Assembly: GCA_965214525.1 (NCBI GenBank)
Contig: OZ243959.1
Span: forward strand, 1,550,001-1,614,000
Origin: Qipengyuania_B sp965214525
GTDB lineage: Bacteria > Pseudomonadota > Alphaproteobacteria > Sphingomonadales > Sphingomonadaceae
Direction of reading: 5' to 3'
DNA length: 64,000 nucleotides
Position numbers and translations under genes: made by a program. A model generated the notes under the pieces. That model ran no database searches. It was given only the letters and a program-made list of their open reading frames with translations, and was not told the DNA's origin. Shown piece by piece: positions 9,636 through 18,936 of this stretch. Numbering within the stretch: position 1 is the stretch's first letter; each line of letters begins with the position of its first letter.

Positions 9636-10517
9636 ATGCAAGCGATGGTTGCACCCCCGCCCCGCCCCTGGCCAGTCGGACAGGCCGAACCTTGCGAACC
9701 GCTGGTACGGCGCGTACTTGCGCCCAACCCGTCTCCCTATACCTATACCGGCACGCAGACGTTCATCGTCGGCAACGGCGCCGATGTCGCGATCATCGAT
9801 CCGGGTCCGGCCGATACGGAGCATCTTGCCGCCATCGTCGCGGCGATCGGCAAGGCGCGCTGTGCCGCCATCCTATGCAGCCATACCCATCGCGATCACT
9901 CGCCCGGCGCCCTGCCCTTGTCGCAGCAGACCGGTGCGCCGGTGATGGGGTGCGCGCCGCTGACCCTGAGCGATAGCGGACCGCGGGCGGACGCTTCGTT
10001 CGATACGACCTACGCGCCTGTGCGGGTGATGAGCGAAGGCGAGCAGATGACGGGCATGGGCTGGACTTTGACCGCGCTGCATACGCCGGGACACACTTCG
10101 AACCATCTGTGCTTTGCCTTGGAAGAGACTTGCGCCCTGTTCACCGGCGATCATGTGATGGGCTGGTCGACCAGCGTTATCGTGCCACCGGACGGAGACA
10201 TGGGAGATTACATGACCAGCCTTGAAAAGCTGCAAGCGCGCGACGATCGCATCTACTACCCAGCGCACGGACCGGCCATCGACAACCCGCGACAGATCGT
10301 GCGCGGCATGATCGGCCATCGGCGTCAGCGCGAGAACCAGATCCGACGCCTGCTGAGCGCGCAACCGCGCAGCGCGGCGGCTCTAATTCCGGAAATGTAC
10401 AAGGGCTTGGACGAACGGTTGGTTCCCGCGGCGGAAATGTCGGTAACAGCCCATCTGCTCGATCTCGCCAAACGCGGCGCTGCGCGACACGAAGGAGCCG
10501 TATGGCACGTGAACTGA
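9636..10517 (+). CDS. MBL-fold metallo-hydrolase (LACTB2-like)
   Basis: Metallo-beta-lactamase-fold hydrolase of 293 aa. The zinc motif HTHRDH lies at residues 83-88, and the later ligands are HTPGHTSNH and TGDHVMG. The C-terminal helical extension with HRRQRENQI is typical of the LACTB2 subgroup, whose mammalian member is an endoribonuclease. The substrate of bacterial members is not settled. The start at 9636 has a second in-frame ATG three codons later (MVAPPPRP). Its 3' end overlaps the next gene by 16 bp, so the two are probably co-transcribed. Confidence 0.88.
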   Translation: MQAMVAPPPRPWPVGQAEPCEPLVRRVLAPNPSPYTYTGTQTFIVGNGADVAIIDPGPADTEHLAAIVAAIGKARCAAILCSHTHRDHSPGALPLSQQTGAPVMGCAPLTLSDSGPRADASFDTTYAPVRVMSEGEQMTGMGWTLTALHTPGHTSNHLCFALEETCALFTGDHVMGWSTSVIVPPDGDMGDYMTSLEKLQARDDRIYYPAHGPAIDNPRQIVRGMIGHRRQRENQIRRLLSAQPRSAAALIPEMYKGLDERLVPAAEMSVTAHLLDLAKRGAARHEGAVWHVN

Positions 10518-11203
10518 AAGACACAGGCTACGCGGAACAGTCGACATCCGCGCCGCCTGCCCGCGCGAACGGAACTTCGCTGGCGCGCCTGCAGGCGGTT
10601 CCCTGGCTGCTCGTCATCGTGCTGCTCGCCGCGGTGGCATGGCTAGCTTGGCGGGCATTCGGCGAGGAGGAGCTGGGCGATCCCATCGCGACCAGCCTGG
10701 TTGCTTTTGAAAAGCAGAACGCGCTGCAGGTGTTCAGCGCAGAGTTCGCACCGGTGGTGGCGAGCAACGACAGCCGCTTCTTTGGCGCCATCAAGAGCCG
10801 GCAGGTCGCAGTGATCCCGGCGCGAGTGACCTACACGCTCGATTTGTCGCAGGTGGATGCCAACCGGATGCAATGGAGCGCGGAGGACGAGACATTGTCG
10901 GTTTTGCTGCCCGCGCTCAGGATAGGCAAGCCGAACCTCGACGAAGCGCGCGCGCAGTATCTGCGCGAAGGCATCTGGATCAGCCGCGATGCCCAGGACA
11001 AGTTGACACGGGACAACACCCGGCTGGCCGAACAGCAGGCGGTGCGCGGAGCGGCGAACCCGGTTCTGCTCAATCTCGCTCGCCAAGCGGCCAAGACTGC
11101 CATGACACAGAACCTGTCGGTCGCGCTGGATGCAGCGGGCTATGACGATGTCACGATCGCGGTGCGTTTCGATGGAGAGCCGCGCCGGGTCACCGCACGA
11201 TAG
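10502..11203 (+). CDS. DUF4230 domain membrane-anchored protein
   Basis: A 233 aa protein with a short cytosolic N-terminus, one transmembrane helix (about residues 33-51, WLLVIVLLAAVAWLAW) and a soluble domain presumably outside the inner membrane. The soluble part, with FSAEFAPVV, RQVAVIPARVTYTLDLSQVD and a LSVLLPALRI strand, matches DUF4230, a family without known function. It overlaps the MBL-fold gene, so the two may act together, but nothing in the sequence says how. Confidence 0.78.
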   Translation: MARELKDTGYAEQSTSAPPARANGTSLARLQAVPWLLVIVLLAAVAWLAWRAFGEEELGDPIATSLVAFEKQNALQVFSAEFAPVVASNDSRFFGAIKSRQVAVIPARVTYTLDLSQVDANRMQWSAEDETLSVLLPALRIGKPNLDEARAQYLREGIWISRDAQDKLTRDNTRLAEQQAVRGAANPVLLNLARQAAKTAMTQNLSVALDAAGYDDVTIAVRFDGEPRRVTAR

Positions 11204-11275
11204 CCAGCACTCCATCGGCTTCGCTTTTTACTGCCGGACGGGTATACCTACCGGCCAGCGTAACAGGGTAATTTC

Positions 11276-12262
11276 ATGACCATTCTTTCAAAGCCGCCTA
11301 CCGGACAGGACCTGCTCGCGGAGATCGATCGCCTGCGCAAGGAACGCAATGCGGTGATACTGGCGCATTACTACCAGACCGCCGATATTCAGGAACTGGC
11401 CAATTTCGTCGGGGATAGCTTGCAATTGTCGCAGATGGCCGCGGAAACCGACGCGGACGTCATCGCATTTTGCGGTGTGAAATTCATGGCCGATACGGCG
11501 AAGATTTTGTCACCGGAAAAGGTCGTCGTCCTGCCCGATATGGATGCCGGATGCAGCCTCGAAGACAGTTGCCCGCCCGACAAGTTCCGCGCCTTCCGCG
11601 AGAAACACCCCGATCATATCGCGCTGACCTACATCAATTGCTCGACCGAGGTGAAGGCGCTTTCGGATGTCATCGTCACCTCGTCCAGCGCGGAAACGAT
11701 CATCAGCCAGATACCGGCGGAGCAGAAGATCATCTTCGGACCCGACCGTCATCTCGGCGGCTATCTCAGCCGCAAGTTCAACCGCGAGATGTTGTTGTGG
11801 CCCGGCGTATGCATCGTGCACGAGGCATTTAGCGAAACCGAACTGCTGAAGTTGAAGGAGCAGCATCCCGACGCGCCGATTGCGGCCCACCCGGAATGTC
11901 CGCCAACGATCGTCGATCATGCCGATTATGTCGGATCGACCAGCGGTATCCTGCAATATGCCGAGACGTTCCAGGGCGATACCCTGATCGTGGCGACCGA
12001 GCCGCATATCATTCACCAGATGGAAAAGGCGCTGCCCAACAAGACCTTCATCGGCGCGCCGGGGGCCGATGGGAATTGTTCTTGCAATATCTGCCCGTAC
12101 ATGGCGCTCAACACGATGGAAAAGCTTTATAAGGCCCTCCGCGACTTGGAGCCCCGCATCGAGATCGAGGAAGGATTACGGTTGCGAGCCAAGCGCAGCC
12201 TCGATCGCATGCTTGAAATGGCCAGCGGAACGATCGGGCATGGCGATCTTGGCCGCATCTGA
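11276..12262 (+). CDS. nadA: Quinolinate synthase A
   Basis: [4Fe-4S] enzyme that condenses iminoaspartate with dihydroxyacetone phosphate to quinolinate in NAD biosynthesis. The 328 aa protein has ILAHYYQ near the N-terminus, GDSLQLSQMA, YINCSTEVKA (Cys122), FGPDRHLGGYL, HPECPP (Cys208) and the C-terminal cluster-binding GADGNCSCNICPYM. All expected cluster cysteines are present. nadB and nadC are not next to it. It appears monocistronic; the next gene, 34 bp downstream, is an unrelated membrane protein. Confidence 0.97.
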   Translation: MTILSKPPTGQDLLAEIDRLRKERNAVILAHYYQTADIQELANFVGDSLQLSQMAAETDADVIAFCGVKFMADTAKILSPEKVVVLPDMDAGCSLEDSCPPDKFRAFREKHPDHIALTYINCSTEVKALSDVIVTSSSAETIISQIPAEQKIIFGPDRHLGGYLSRKFNREMLLWPGVCIVHEAFSETELLKLKEQHPDAPIAAHPECPPTIVDHADYVGSTSGILQYAETFQGDTLIVATEPHIIHQMEKALPNKTFIGAPGADGNCSCNICPYMALNTMEKLYKALRDLEPRIEIEEGLRLRAKRSLDRMLEMASGTIGHGDLGRI

Positions 12263-12296
12263 ACGCTAGCAGCCACCTGCATTCCGGACCGCATCG

Positions 12297-13592
12297 ATGG
12301 AGGCAATGAACGGCACAGCCGGAATAAGGGGCTGGATCGCGCACCGGCTGTTCGCGAATTACTGGGTCGTGCCCCTGTTGGCGATCGTCACAGCGCCGGG
12401 GGCCGCCTATCTCACGCTGTACGGCGATAGTCACGGCGGGTCGCATTGGCTCCTGGAACGCGGGCTGACGCCCGTCGCCACGGCTGAAACCGCACGGGTC
12501 GTGACTTCGACGCTGCTGGCGGTCAACACCGCCCTCTACGTGCTTTACCTGTCGCTGGTCCTCCTCGTGCTGACGCTTGCCGCGGGCAATCTTGGCGTAC
12601 GGCTGGTCGACCGCTGGCTCGACAAGAACATGATCAAGGTATCGATTGCCGGGCTGAGCTTCTCGGTCGTATTCACGGCCATTATCGCCGCCTCTATCGA
12701 TGCGACCGCCCCGTTGGAGCTAACGCCCCTGATCAGCGTCGCCATGTGCCTAGTCCTGCTGGCGGTGAACCTGGGTATGCTGGGCGTCGCGTTGCAGGAC
12801 CTTGCCCGCACGATGCATGTCGATCGCGCGATCTCTTCCCTTGCGGACGATATCGACCTTGACCTTGGCATCGTATCTGTACGGCCGTTTGCCGGATCAT
12901 GGGCGACCCAGATGGGCTGCCCTCGGGAAGGATATATCGAAAGCCTGGACATCGAGCAGCTCGCCAAGACACTGAGGAGCCACGACGGCGCGGTTCGCGT
13001 ATGCATTGCCCAAGGTCAGCATGTGCTGCGCGGAGAGCCGGCAGTCATGTTCGAGCATAAGGGGGCCGACCACGACGACGTGCTGCGGTGCGTCGTGATC
13101 GGCAATTACCGCAGCGATGCCCAGGGTGCTGTTTTCCGCATCCGCCTGCTGGTGGAAATCGGCATGAGAGCCCTGTCGCCATCGGTCAACGACCTTTACA
13201 CAGCGCTTGCCTGCGCAGACCGTCTTGCCGACGCTCTTGATCGCAACATGGGATCCTACATCGATCCGGGCGAGACGGCTGCATTCGCAAGCGACCCTCG
13301 GATCGAGTTGGCTGGCCAGGGGTTAGCCGGTTTGTTCGACGTTCCGCTCAAAGGTTTTCGCCATGCCGCAGCCTCGCAGCCCATCATTATCATGCGCATG
13401 ATCGAGAACTACCGCAGGCTGATCGAACGCGCGGCGAGCCACGGCGATGGCGGTGCCGCGCAGTTCTTCTGCAATCACGCTCGCGATCTGGCGCACCAAG
13501 GGGCAACGCAGGCCACGCTGAACGCCGATCGCGAGGCTATCGAGCAGGCCTATGAAGAGGTCGAGCAAGCGATGCAGGGAATTGTGGCATGA
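12297..13592 (+). CDS. DUF2254 membrane protein, copy 1
   Basis: A 431 aa inner-membrane protein of the DUF2254 family. Four hydrophobic segments lie in the first 170 residues (around 21-40, 66-92, 112-130 and 140-160), followed by a long soluble part. That part contains the family hallmark RALSPSVNDLYTALACADRLADAL, in which the ALSPxxND motif is highly conserved. The function is unknown. Its stop overlaps the start of a second DUF2254 gene by 4 bp (ATGA), so the two are translated together and may form a heteromer. Confidence 0.8.
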   Translation: MEAMNGTAGIRGWIAHRLFANYWVVPLLAIVTAPGAAYLTLYGDSHGGSHWLLERGLTPVATAETARVVTSTLLAVNTALYVLYLSLVLLVLTLAAGNLGVRLVDRWLDKNMIKVSIAGLSFSVVFTAIIAASIDATAPLELTPLISVAMCLVLLAVNLGMLGVALQDLARTMHVDRAISSLADDIDLDLGIVSVRPFAGSWATQMGCPREGYIESLDIEQLAKTLRSHDGAVRVCIAQGQHVLRGEPAVMFEHKGADHDDVLRCVVIGNYRSDAQGAVFRIRLLVEIGMRALSPSVNDLYTALACADRLADALDRNMGSYIDPGETAAFASDPRIELAGQGLAGLFDVPLKGFRHAAASQPIIIMRMIENYRRLIERAASHGDGGAAQFFCNHARDLAHQGATQATLNADREAIEQAYEEVEQAMQGIVA

Positions 13593-14911
13593 CCGCTTGG
13601 GCGAAGACCGCCTGGCATTCGGTCAATGCGAGCTATTGGTTCTATCCTGCGCTGTTCGCGCTGGCTTCGGTGGGCTTGGCCACGTTCACGATCTATCTCG
13701 ACCGGATCGGCTGGGGCCGTTGGCTGATCGACACACCTTACCTCTATCGCGCGCGTCCCGATGGCGCGAGCAACATGCTGACGGTGATCGCCGGATCGAT
13801 GATCGGCGTCGCCTCCACCGTCTTTTCCATTACCATTGCCGCCGTTGCCTATGCCAGCGGGAATTACGGTCCGCGCCTGCTGACTAATTTCATGGAGGAT
13901 CGCGGCAACCAGTTCAGCCTCGCCACCTTCATCGGCACCTTTGTCTACGCCATCATCGTGCTGCGCGTGGTGCGCTCCGAAGATGAGGTGGGGCCAGGCC
14001 TTGCCGATGCCAGTCTGGCCGAAGGGTTCGTTCCGCAAATATCGCTGCTGGTGGCTTTCATCCTTACCGGTATCGCGGTGGGCGTGCTGGTGTTCTTCCT
14101 CAACCACATCCCGGCCTCCATTCGGATCAATACCGTGCTGAAAGGCATTGGCGAGCGCCTCATCAAGGAGATCAAGCGCAAATTTCCCGACGCCGCGACC
14201 GGGCGGGTCGAGATGCGCCGACCCACCGGGCGGCCCGTGGTTGCGAACGATGTCGGCTATGTCCAGCTCATCGAGTTCGAACGGCTGGACGGTATCGCGC
14301 GAGCCGCGGGGGGCACCTTGAAGCTTGGCGTGCGCACGGGTGACTTCGTGCATCCGGCCATGCCGATCGCCTACTGGTCGGATGATGACGAGCTTGACGA
14401 CCTGCGCGATGAAAAGATCCGCTCGTGCCTCACCTTGGGGGGTATGCGCACGCCCGCCCAGGATCTTCACTTCCTGATCGATGAACTGGTCGAGATCGGG
14501 CTGCGTGCCCTGTCACCTGGTATCAACGATCCGTTTACCGCCATCACCGCCATGCACTGGCTCGGTGCCGCCATGGCGGAACTGGCAAAGCGCGATCTGG
14601 TGCGCAGTTTTGGCGATAGCAAGGATCCGGGGGAGGACCGCCTTGTCCTGCTCGACGATGATTTCGATCACTATGTCCAACGCGGGTTCGGCGCAATGCG
14701 ATCCGCGGTGGCCAGCAGCCCCACGGCGGCGAAGGTCGCCTTCACGTCCATCACCAATGCCGGTTCGACCACGGACGATGCGACCCGGCTGGACGCCCTT
14801 CGGGTGGAGGCGGAACAGTTGATGCGGCAGGCGCGCGAGAACCTTAGCGGGCCCGATATCGAAATGGTCGAGGCGCGGTATTACGATCTGCAGCAGCGCG
14901 CCTTTCTCTAA
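13589..14911 (+). CDS. DUF2254 membrane protein, copy 2
   Basis: A second DUF2254 protein (440 aa), coupled to the previous gene. N-terminal helices include TIAGS-type and VFSITIAAVAYASGNYGPRLL segments; the family motif appears as RALSPGINDPFTAITAMHWL. It keeps the typical NYGPRLLTNFM sequence that precedes the third helix. It is clearly related to copy 1 but divergent, so this is an old duplication rather than a recent one. Its last 4 bases overlap the convergent DMT exporter gene. Confidence 0.82.
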   Translation: MTAWAKTAWHSVNASYWFYPALFALASVGLATFTIYLDRIGWGRWLIDTPYLYRARPDGASNMLTVIAGSMIGVASTVFSITIAAVAYASGNYGPRLLTNFMEDRGNQFSLATFIGTFVYAIIVLRVVRSEDEVGPGLADASLAEGFVPQISLLVAFILTGIAVGVLVFFLNHIPASIRINTVLKGIGERLIKEIKRKFPDAATGRVEMRRPTGRPVVANDVGYVQLIEFERLDGIARAAGGTLKLGVRTGDFVHPAMPIAYWSDDDELDDLRDEKIRSCLTLGGMRTPAQDLHFLIDELVEIGLRALSPGINDPFTAITAMHWLGAAMAELAKRDLVRSFGDSKDPGEDRLVLLDDDFDHYVQRGFGAMRSAVASSPTAAKVAFTSITNAGSTTDDATRLDALRVEAEQLMRQARENLSGPDIEMVEARYYDLQQRAFL

Positions 14912-15834
14912 GCTTCGTCGGGCGGCGGGACCGGGTTCGGCATGATCCGGCGCTCTGTTTGCTTTGCCAACAACAACGAACCGGCAAGCAACGCCATTCC
15001 GGCCAGATCGGCCAAGCCTAGCACCTCCGCGAACGCCAGCCATCCCACCAAGGCCGCGATGGCCGGCTGCGTAAGAAGCGCCAGGCCGATCACCAGCGGC
15101 GGGAAATGCTTGAGGCTGAAGACCAGCAATCCCTGGCCGACGAGCTGGCTCGACACGGCAAGCGCGATCACCGGCCACCAAGCGCCCGGGCCGGACGGCC
15201 AGACCGGCTCGCCGCGCAGCAGCGCTATCGCCAGCAATGTTGGCGCTCCGGCAAGGGTTACCCAGACGAGCAGGCTCCACGATCCGACCTTTCCGCGCGC
15301 GCCTTGCAGGATGATGAGGTACCCGGCGTAGAACAGCCCTGCGAGCAGGCAGAACAGATCGCCCAGCAGGTACGTTACCGACAAGTCCAGCGATCGGCCG
15401 AGCAGGATGGCCGCCCCTCCAAGCGCCCCCAGAACCGCGAGCCACTCCTTACGATGAGGCCAGCGGCGCCACAGCACGAACCCCCATAGCATCAGGATAA
15501 GGCTGCCTGCATTGCCGAACAATGTCGCATTGGCGAGCCGCGTCCATTCGATCCCGATATGCCAACTCGCAAGATCGAGAGCAAAAATGACGCCCCCCGC
15601 CATAACCAGCAAATGTACGCGCGGGCCAAAGTTGAAAAGGGATTGTCTGGTCGCGAGCGCCAGCACGACGAGCACCGGCCAAGCAAGCGCCAGCCGCCAG
15701 AAGCCGGCCGCGACCGGACCGGTATCCGCCAGTCGAACGAACCACGGGCCCAGCGCCAAGGCCGCGTTCCCGCCCAGCAAAGCGGCAAATTGCCATGCAC
15801 CCCCGGCGTAGCCATTCTTTGTTGTATCGTGCAC
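14908..15834 (-). CDS. DMT-superfamily transporter (EamA domains)
   Basis: A 308 aa integral membrane protein with about ten hydrophobic segments arranged as two EamA repeats, typical of drug/metabolite exporters. The second repeat includes SQLVGQGLLVFSLKHFP and LLTQPAIAALVGWLAF, a conserved EamA pattern. The substrate cannot be predicted. Start ATG at 15834 is 52 bp from the divergent Old Yellow Enzyme gene. The gene ends within the last bases of the second DUF2254 gene. Confidence 0.85.
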   Translation of the reverse strand: MHDTTKNGYAGGAWQFAALLGGNAALALGPWFVRLADTGPVAAGFWRLALAWPVLVVLALATRQSLFNFGPRVHLLVMAGGVIFALDLASWHIGIEWTRLANATLFGNAGSLILMLWGFVLWRRWPHRKEWLAVLGALGGAAILLGRSLDLSVTYLLGDLFCLLAGLFYAGYLIILQGARGKVGSWSLLVWVTLAGAPTLLAIALLRGEPVWPSGPGAWWPVIALAVSSQLVGQGLLVFSLKHFPPLVIGLALLTQPAIAALVGWLAFAEVLGLADLAGMALLAGSLLLAKQTERRIMPNPVPPPDEA

Positions 15835-15886
15835 CTGCCGCCCTTAGCTGCCCGGCGAGACAAACTTCAGCATAAAAGGCCATTGC

Positions 15887-17005
15887 ATGACCGATCCCCT
15901 GTTCCAGCCGTTGCAGATAGGCGCATTGACGGCGCGCAACCGCATCCTGATGGCACCGTTGACGCGGGGCCGCGCAACCGTGCCCGGCTCCATTCCGAAC
16001 GATTTGATGGCGACCTATTACCGTCAGCGCGCTGGCGCGGGTCTTATCATATCGGAGGCGACCGGCATCAGCCGCGAAGGGCTCGGCTGGCCGGCGGCGC
16101 CGGGCATCTGGAGCGAAGCCCAGGTTGAAGGGTGGAAGCCGGTGACCAAGGCCGTGCATGACGAAGGCGGCCTGATCGTCTTGCAGATGTGGCACATGGG
16201 TCGGCTCGTCCATCCCGACTTTCTGGACGGAGCAGCCCCCGTATCAGCCAGCGCGACCTGCGCACCGGGGCATGCCCATACGCCCACAGGGCGCAAGGAT
16301 TACGAACCGGCGCGCGCCTTGGCCAAGGCAGACATTGCCCGGGTGGTCGAGGATTACCGCAAGGCTGCCCAGAATGCGAAGGCGGCCGGGTTCGATGGGG
16401 TACAATTGCACGGCGCGAACGGCTATCTGGTCGACCAGTTCCTGCGTGACGGCACCAATCGGCGCGACGATGAATATGGCGGTTCACCCCAGAACCGCAC
16501 GCGGTTCCTGCGTGAAGTGCTGACCGCGCTGATCGACGTCTGGGGAGCGGATCGGGTCGGCGTGCGCCTTTCCCCCAACGGCGAGACGCAAGGATGCGAT
16601 GACAGCGATCCTTCGGCGATTTTCGGCGAAGCGGCGCGGCTGATCGAGGAGTTGGGCGTGGCTTTTCTCGAATTGCGGGAACCGGGACCGGACGGGACGT
16701 TCGGAAATACCGATGTGCCCAAGCAATCGCCGGTCATTCGTCAGGCCTATTCCGGACCGCTGGTGTTGAACTCGGACTACGATGCCCAATCCGCCCGCGC
16801 CGATATCGAGGCGGGTCGGTGCGAGGCAATTGCCTTTGGCCGCCCGTTTATCTCCAACCCCGACCTGCCGGAGCGCATCAGGTCAGGCGAGGATTGGGCA
16901 CCGAACAAGAACGTGCCGCAAAGCTGGTATCTGCCGGGACCAGAAGGGTATACCGACTACCCTGTTGCCAGCGAACAAACATCGGACAGACAGGCCACCG
17001 GCTGA
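15887..17005 (+). CDS. Old Yellow Enzyme family alkene reductase (NemA-like)
   Basis: FMN-dependent ene-reductase that reduces activated C=C bonds or nitro compounds with NAD(P)H. The 372 aa TIM barrel begins LFQPLQIGALTARNRILMAPLTR. The substrate-binding pair is HxxN in LHGANGYLVDQFLRD, followed by the family signature NRRDDEYGGSPQNRTRF. HxxN is the pentaerythritol-tetranitrate/N-ethylmaleimide reductase type. The phosphate-binding CEAIAFGRPFISNPDLP is near the C-terminus. The physiological substrate is unknown. Confidence 0.92.
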   Translation: MTDPLFQPLQIGALTARNRILMAPLTRGRATVPGSIPNDLMATYYRQRAGAGLIISEATGISREGLGWPAAPGIWSEAQVEGWKPVTKAVHDEGGLIVLQMWHMGRLVHPDFLDGAAPVSASATCAPGHAHTPTGRKDYEPARALAKADIARVVEDYRKAAQNAKAAGFDGVQLHGANGYLVDQFLRDGTNRRDDEYGGSPQNRTRFLREVLTALIDVWGADRVGVRLSPNGETQGCDDSDPSAIFGEAARLIEELGVAFLELREPGPDGTFGNTDVPKQSPVIRQAYSGPLVLNSDYDAQSARADIEAGRCEAIAFGRPFISNPDLPERIRSGEDWAPNKNVPQSWYLPGPEGYTDYPVASEQTSDRQATG

Positions 17006-17033
17006 ACCGCCGGCATGGCCTTTGCGAAACGGG

Positions 17034-17372
17034 CTACTGATCTTCTGTCGTCATCTCGCTCGGGCTTTCCTCGGCTTCCGCCCCATCCGCATTCGCCCCC
17101 CCTACGGGCAGGGCAGGTGCGGGCGCGGGAGGGCTCGATGAGGTACCTTCGGCGAGAGACGCTCCGCCTGCCCCCGCAGCGGGCGTATCGGACGCTCCCG
17201 CCCCGATTTCCTCGAACGGCAGCATGTGATCGCTGATCGTGCCTTCGATGACCTGCGTCGGCTCCGCATTCATGTCCGCATCGTCGGCGGCGCGATCATC
17301 GCCGCCGCCGCATGCGGACAAAAGCGCGAACACCGGTAACAGCAGCTGGGCCTTGTAGGCGGTATTGGTCAA
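17034..17372 (-). CDS. Small predicted lipoprotein downstream of lipB
   Basis: About 112 aa. From TTG at 17372 the protein reads LTNTAYKAQLLLPVFALLSAC followed by GGGDD, a classic lipoprotein signal with lipobox LSAC. The mature part is rich in Ala, Gly, Pro, Glu and Asp with no recognisable domain. The TTG overlaps the lipB stop (TTGA) and AAGGA lies 8 nt upstream, which supports this start over a longer frame that would begin inside lipB. It is probably translated together with lipB. The function is unknown. Confidence 0.6.
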   Translation of the reverse strand: MTNTAYKAQLLLPVFALLSACGGGDDRAADDADMNAEPTQVIEGTISDHMLPFEEIGAGASDTPAAGAGGASLAEGTSSSPPAPAPALPVGGANADGAEAEESPSEMTTEDQ

Positions 17373-18037
17373 GGCAATCGTCCTTCTCCGTTCGCGATCG
17401 TAGCCAGAAAATCGGCCAGCCGGCGATGTTGGGCCGCATCGAAGCGCGCCATGTCGACGTCCAATCCCAAATCCTTGCAACTGGTCACTCCGTATTCGTC
17501 GATCCCGCAAGGCACGATCCCGGTGAAGTGGTCAAGATCGGGCGCGATGTTGACCGAAAAACCGTGCATGGTCACCCACCGCCGCACGCGCACGCCGATG
17601 GCACCGATCTTGGCCTCGCGGCCCGAGGCAAGCCTGGTCCAGATGCCGACCCTTCCGGCCGCGCGCCAGGTCTCCAACCCCAGATCGCCCAGCGTCGCGA
17701 TAATCCATCCTTCCAAAGCATGGACGAACCGGCGGACGTCGCGTCCGCGCCTGCCAAGGTCTATCATTACATAACCTACCCGTTGACCCGGTCCGTGATA
17801 GGTATGGCGCCCGCCGCGGCCCACGCTGATGACATCGAACCGCGGATCGAGCAATTCCTTATCGGAGGCGCTGGTGCCCGCGGTGTAAACCGGCGGATGT
17901 TCCAGCAACCAGATTAGCTCGCGCGCGTCACCGCGCTGGATCGCGCGATTGCGTTCGTCCATCACCTGCAAGGCCCGACGATAGGGTATGAGTTCGTTTG
18001 CGATCCGCCACTCGATATCGTCGGACAATTGTGCCAT
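17369..18037 (-). CDS. lipB: Lipoyl(octanoyl) transferase
   Basis: Moves octanoyl groups from acyl carrier protein to lipoyl domains of 2-oxoacid dehydrogenases, the step before LipA. The 222 aa protein has LIWLLEHPPVYTAGTSA, the nucleotide/acyl-binding RGGRHTYHGPGQRVGYVM, the AKIGAIGVRVRRWVTMHGFSVN loop with the catalytic Lys, and IVPCGIDEYGVTS with the catalytic Cys. It is complete. The stop overlaps the start of a small lipoprotein gene. Confidence 0.96.
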   Translation of the reverse strand: MAQLSDDIEWRIANELIPYRRALQVMDERNRAIQRGDARELIWLLEHPPVYTAGTSASDKELLDPRFDVISVGRGGRHTYHGPGQRVGYVMIDLGRRGRDVRRFVHALEGWIIATLGDLGLETWRAAGRVGIWTRLASGREAKIGAIGVRVRRWVTMHGFSVNIAPDLDHFTGIVPCGIDEYGVTSCKDLGLDVDMARFDAAQHRRLADFLATIANGEGRLP

Positions 18038-18105
18038 GCGCGTTGCGTGGCGGCAAACCCGCCGGTTATCAAGCGTGCGAACACGCTGACAACAGGACAG
18101 TCTTG

Positions 18106-18936
18106 ATGAAATTCGATATGAACCGGGCCTGGGAAGAAGGCGTCCGCCTTTTGCGAACCAATCGCGAACTGGTGCTGGTACTGGCCGGGCTATTTCTCTT
18201 CCTCCCGCCCTTTGCGCTCGGGATTTTCGCTCCTGAAACGTTGAGTGCTCCGGCCATTGAAAACACCGAAACGGCCCAGGCTGAGTTGATGGCGTTCGTC
18301 TCCCGCAACGGCGTGGGACTGCTGATCGTGCAGATCTTGCAGGCGCTCGGCTTCCTGAGCCTGTTGGCGCTGTTCGCCCGCCGTCGCCCGACCGTGGGGC
18401 AGGCCATCAAGACGGGCGCAATTGAATTGCTCCCCCTGATTGCCGCGCAGGTATTCGTGACGATAACTCTGGTCGCACTTGGCGGAATGGCCGTCGCAGC
18501 AGTCGCAGCCGCCGCGGGCCAAGGCGCAGCCTTCATTGTCGTGCTGATCGTACTGGCCACCGCACTGATCGTTCTGGCGCGGCTGGTTGCGCTCGCGCCT
18601 CTGCTGGTGTTCGAGCAACGTCTCAACCCGTTTGCGGCGATGGTCGATTCCTGGCGCCTGACCAAGGGCCATGGCCGTCGCATCTTCATGTTCCTGCTGC
18701 TTGTCGGGATTGCCCTCACCATCGTGTCGTTGCTGGTCGGTGGTCTTATCGCGCTGCTGACTGCCCTGATCGGCAACGCCGAGGTAGCCAACCTTCTGAG
18801 CAGCGCATTGAGCGCTCTGTTCGGAGCGGTCTGGCTCAGCTTGATCGTTGCGCTGCTGGCGGCGATCTTCAGTCAATTGACCAGCGGTCGTTCCGACATC
18901 TCGCAGCTTGGCAACCGCAAGGACACATCGGGCTAG
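18106..18936 (+). CDS. Hypothetical multi-pass membrane protein
   Basis: A 276 aa hydrophobic protein with about six transmembrane segments and very Ala/Val/Leu-rich helices. Its architecture (MNRAWEEGVRLLRTNRELVLVLAGLFLF at the start and WRLTKGHGRRIFMFLLL late) resembles sphingomonad glycerophosphoryl-phosphodiesterase-associated membrane-domain proteins, but I cannot assign a function. I chose ATG at 18106 because AGGACAG lies about 6 nt upstream; a longer frame begins inside the divergent lipB region. It ends in a 4-bp overlap with the convergent methyltransferase gene. Confidence 0.7.
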   Translation: MKFDMNRAWEEGVRLLRTNRELVLVLAGLFLFLPPFALGIFAPETLSAPAIENTETAQAELMAFVSRNGVGLLIVQILQALGFLSLLALFARRRPTVGQAIKTGAIELLPLIAAQVFVTITLVALGGMAVAAVAAAAGQGAAFIVVLIVLATALIVLARLVALAPLLVFEQRLNPFAAMVDSWRLTKGHGRRIFMFLLLVGIALTIVSLLVGGLIALLTALIGNAEVANLLSSALSALFGAVWLSLIVALLAAIFSQLTSGRSDISQLGNRKDTSG

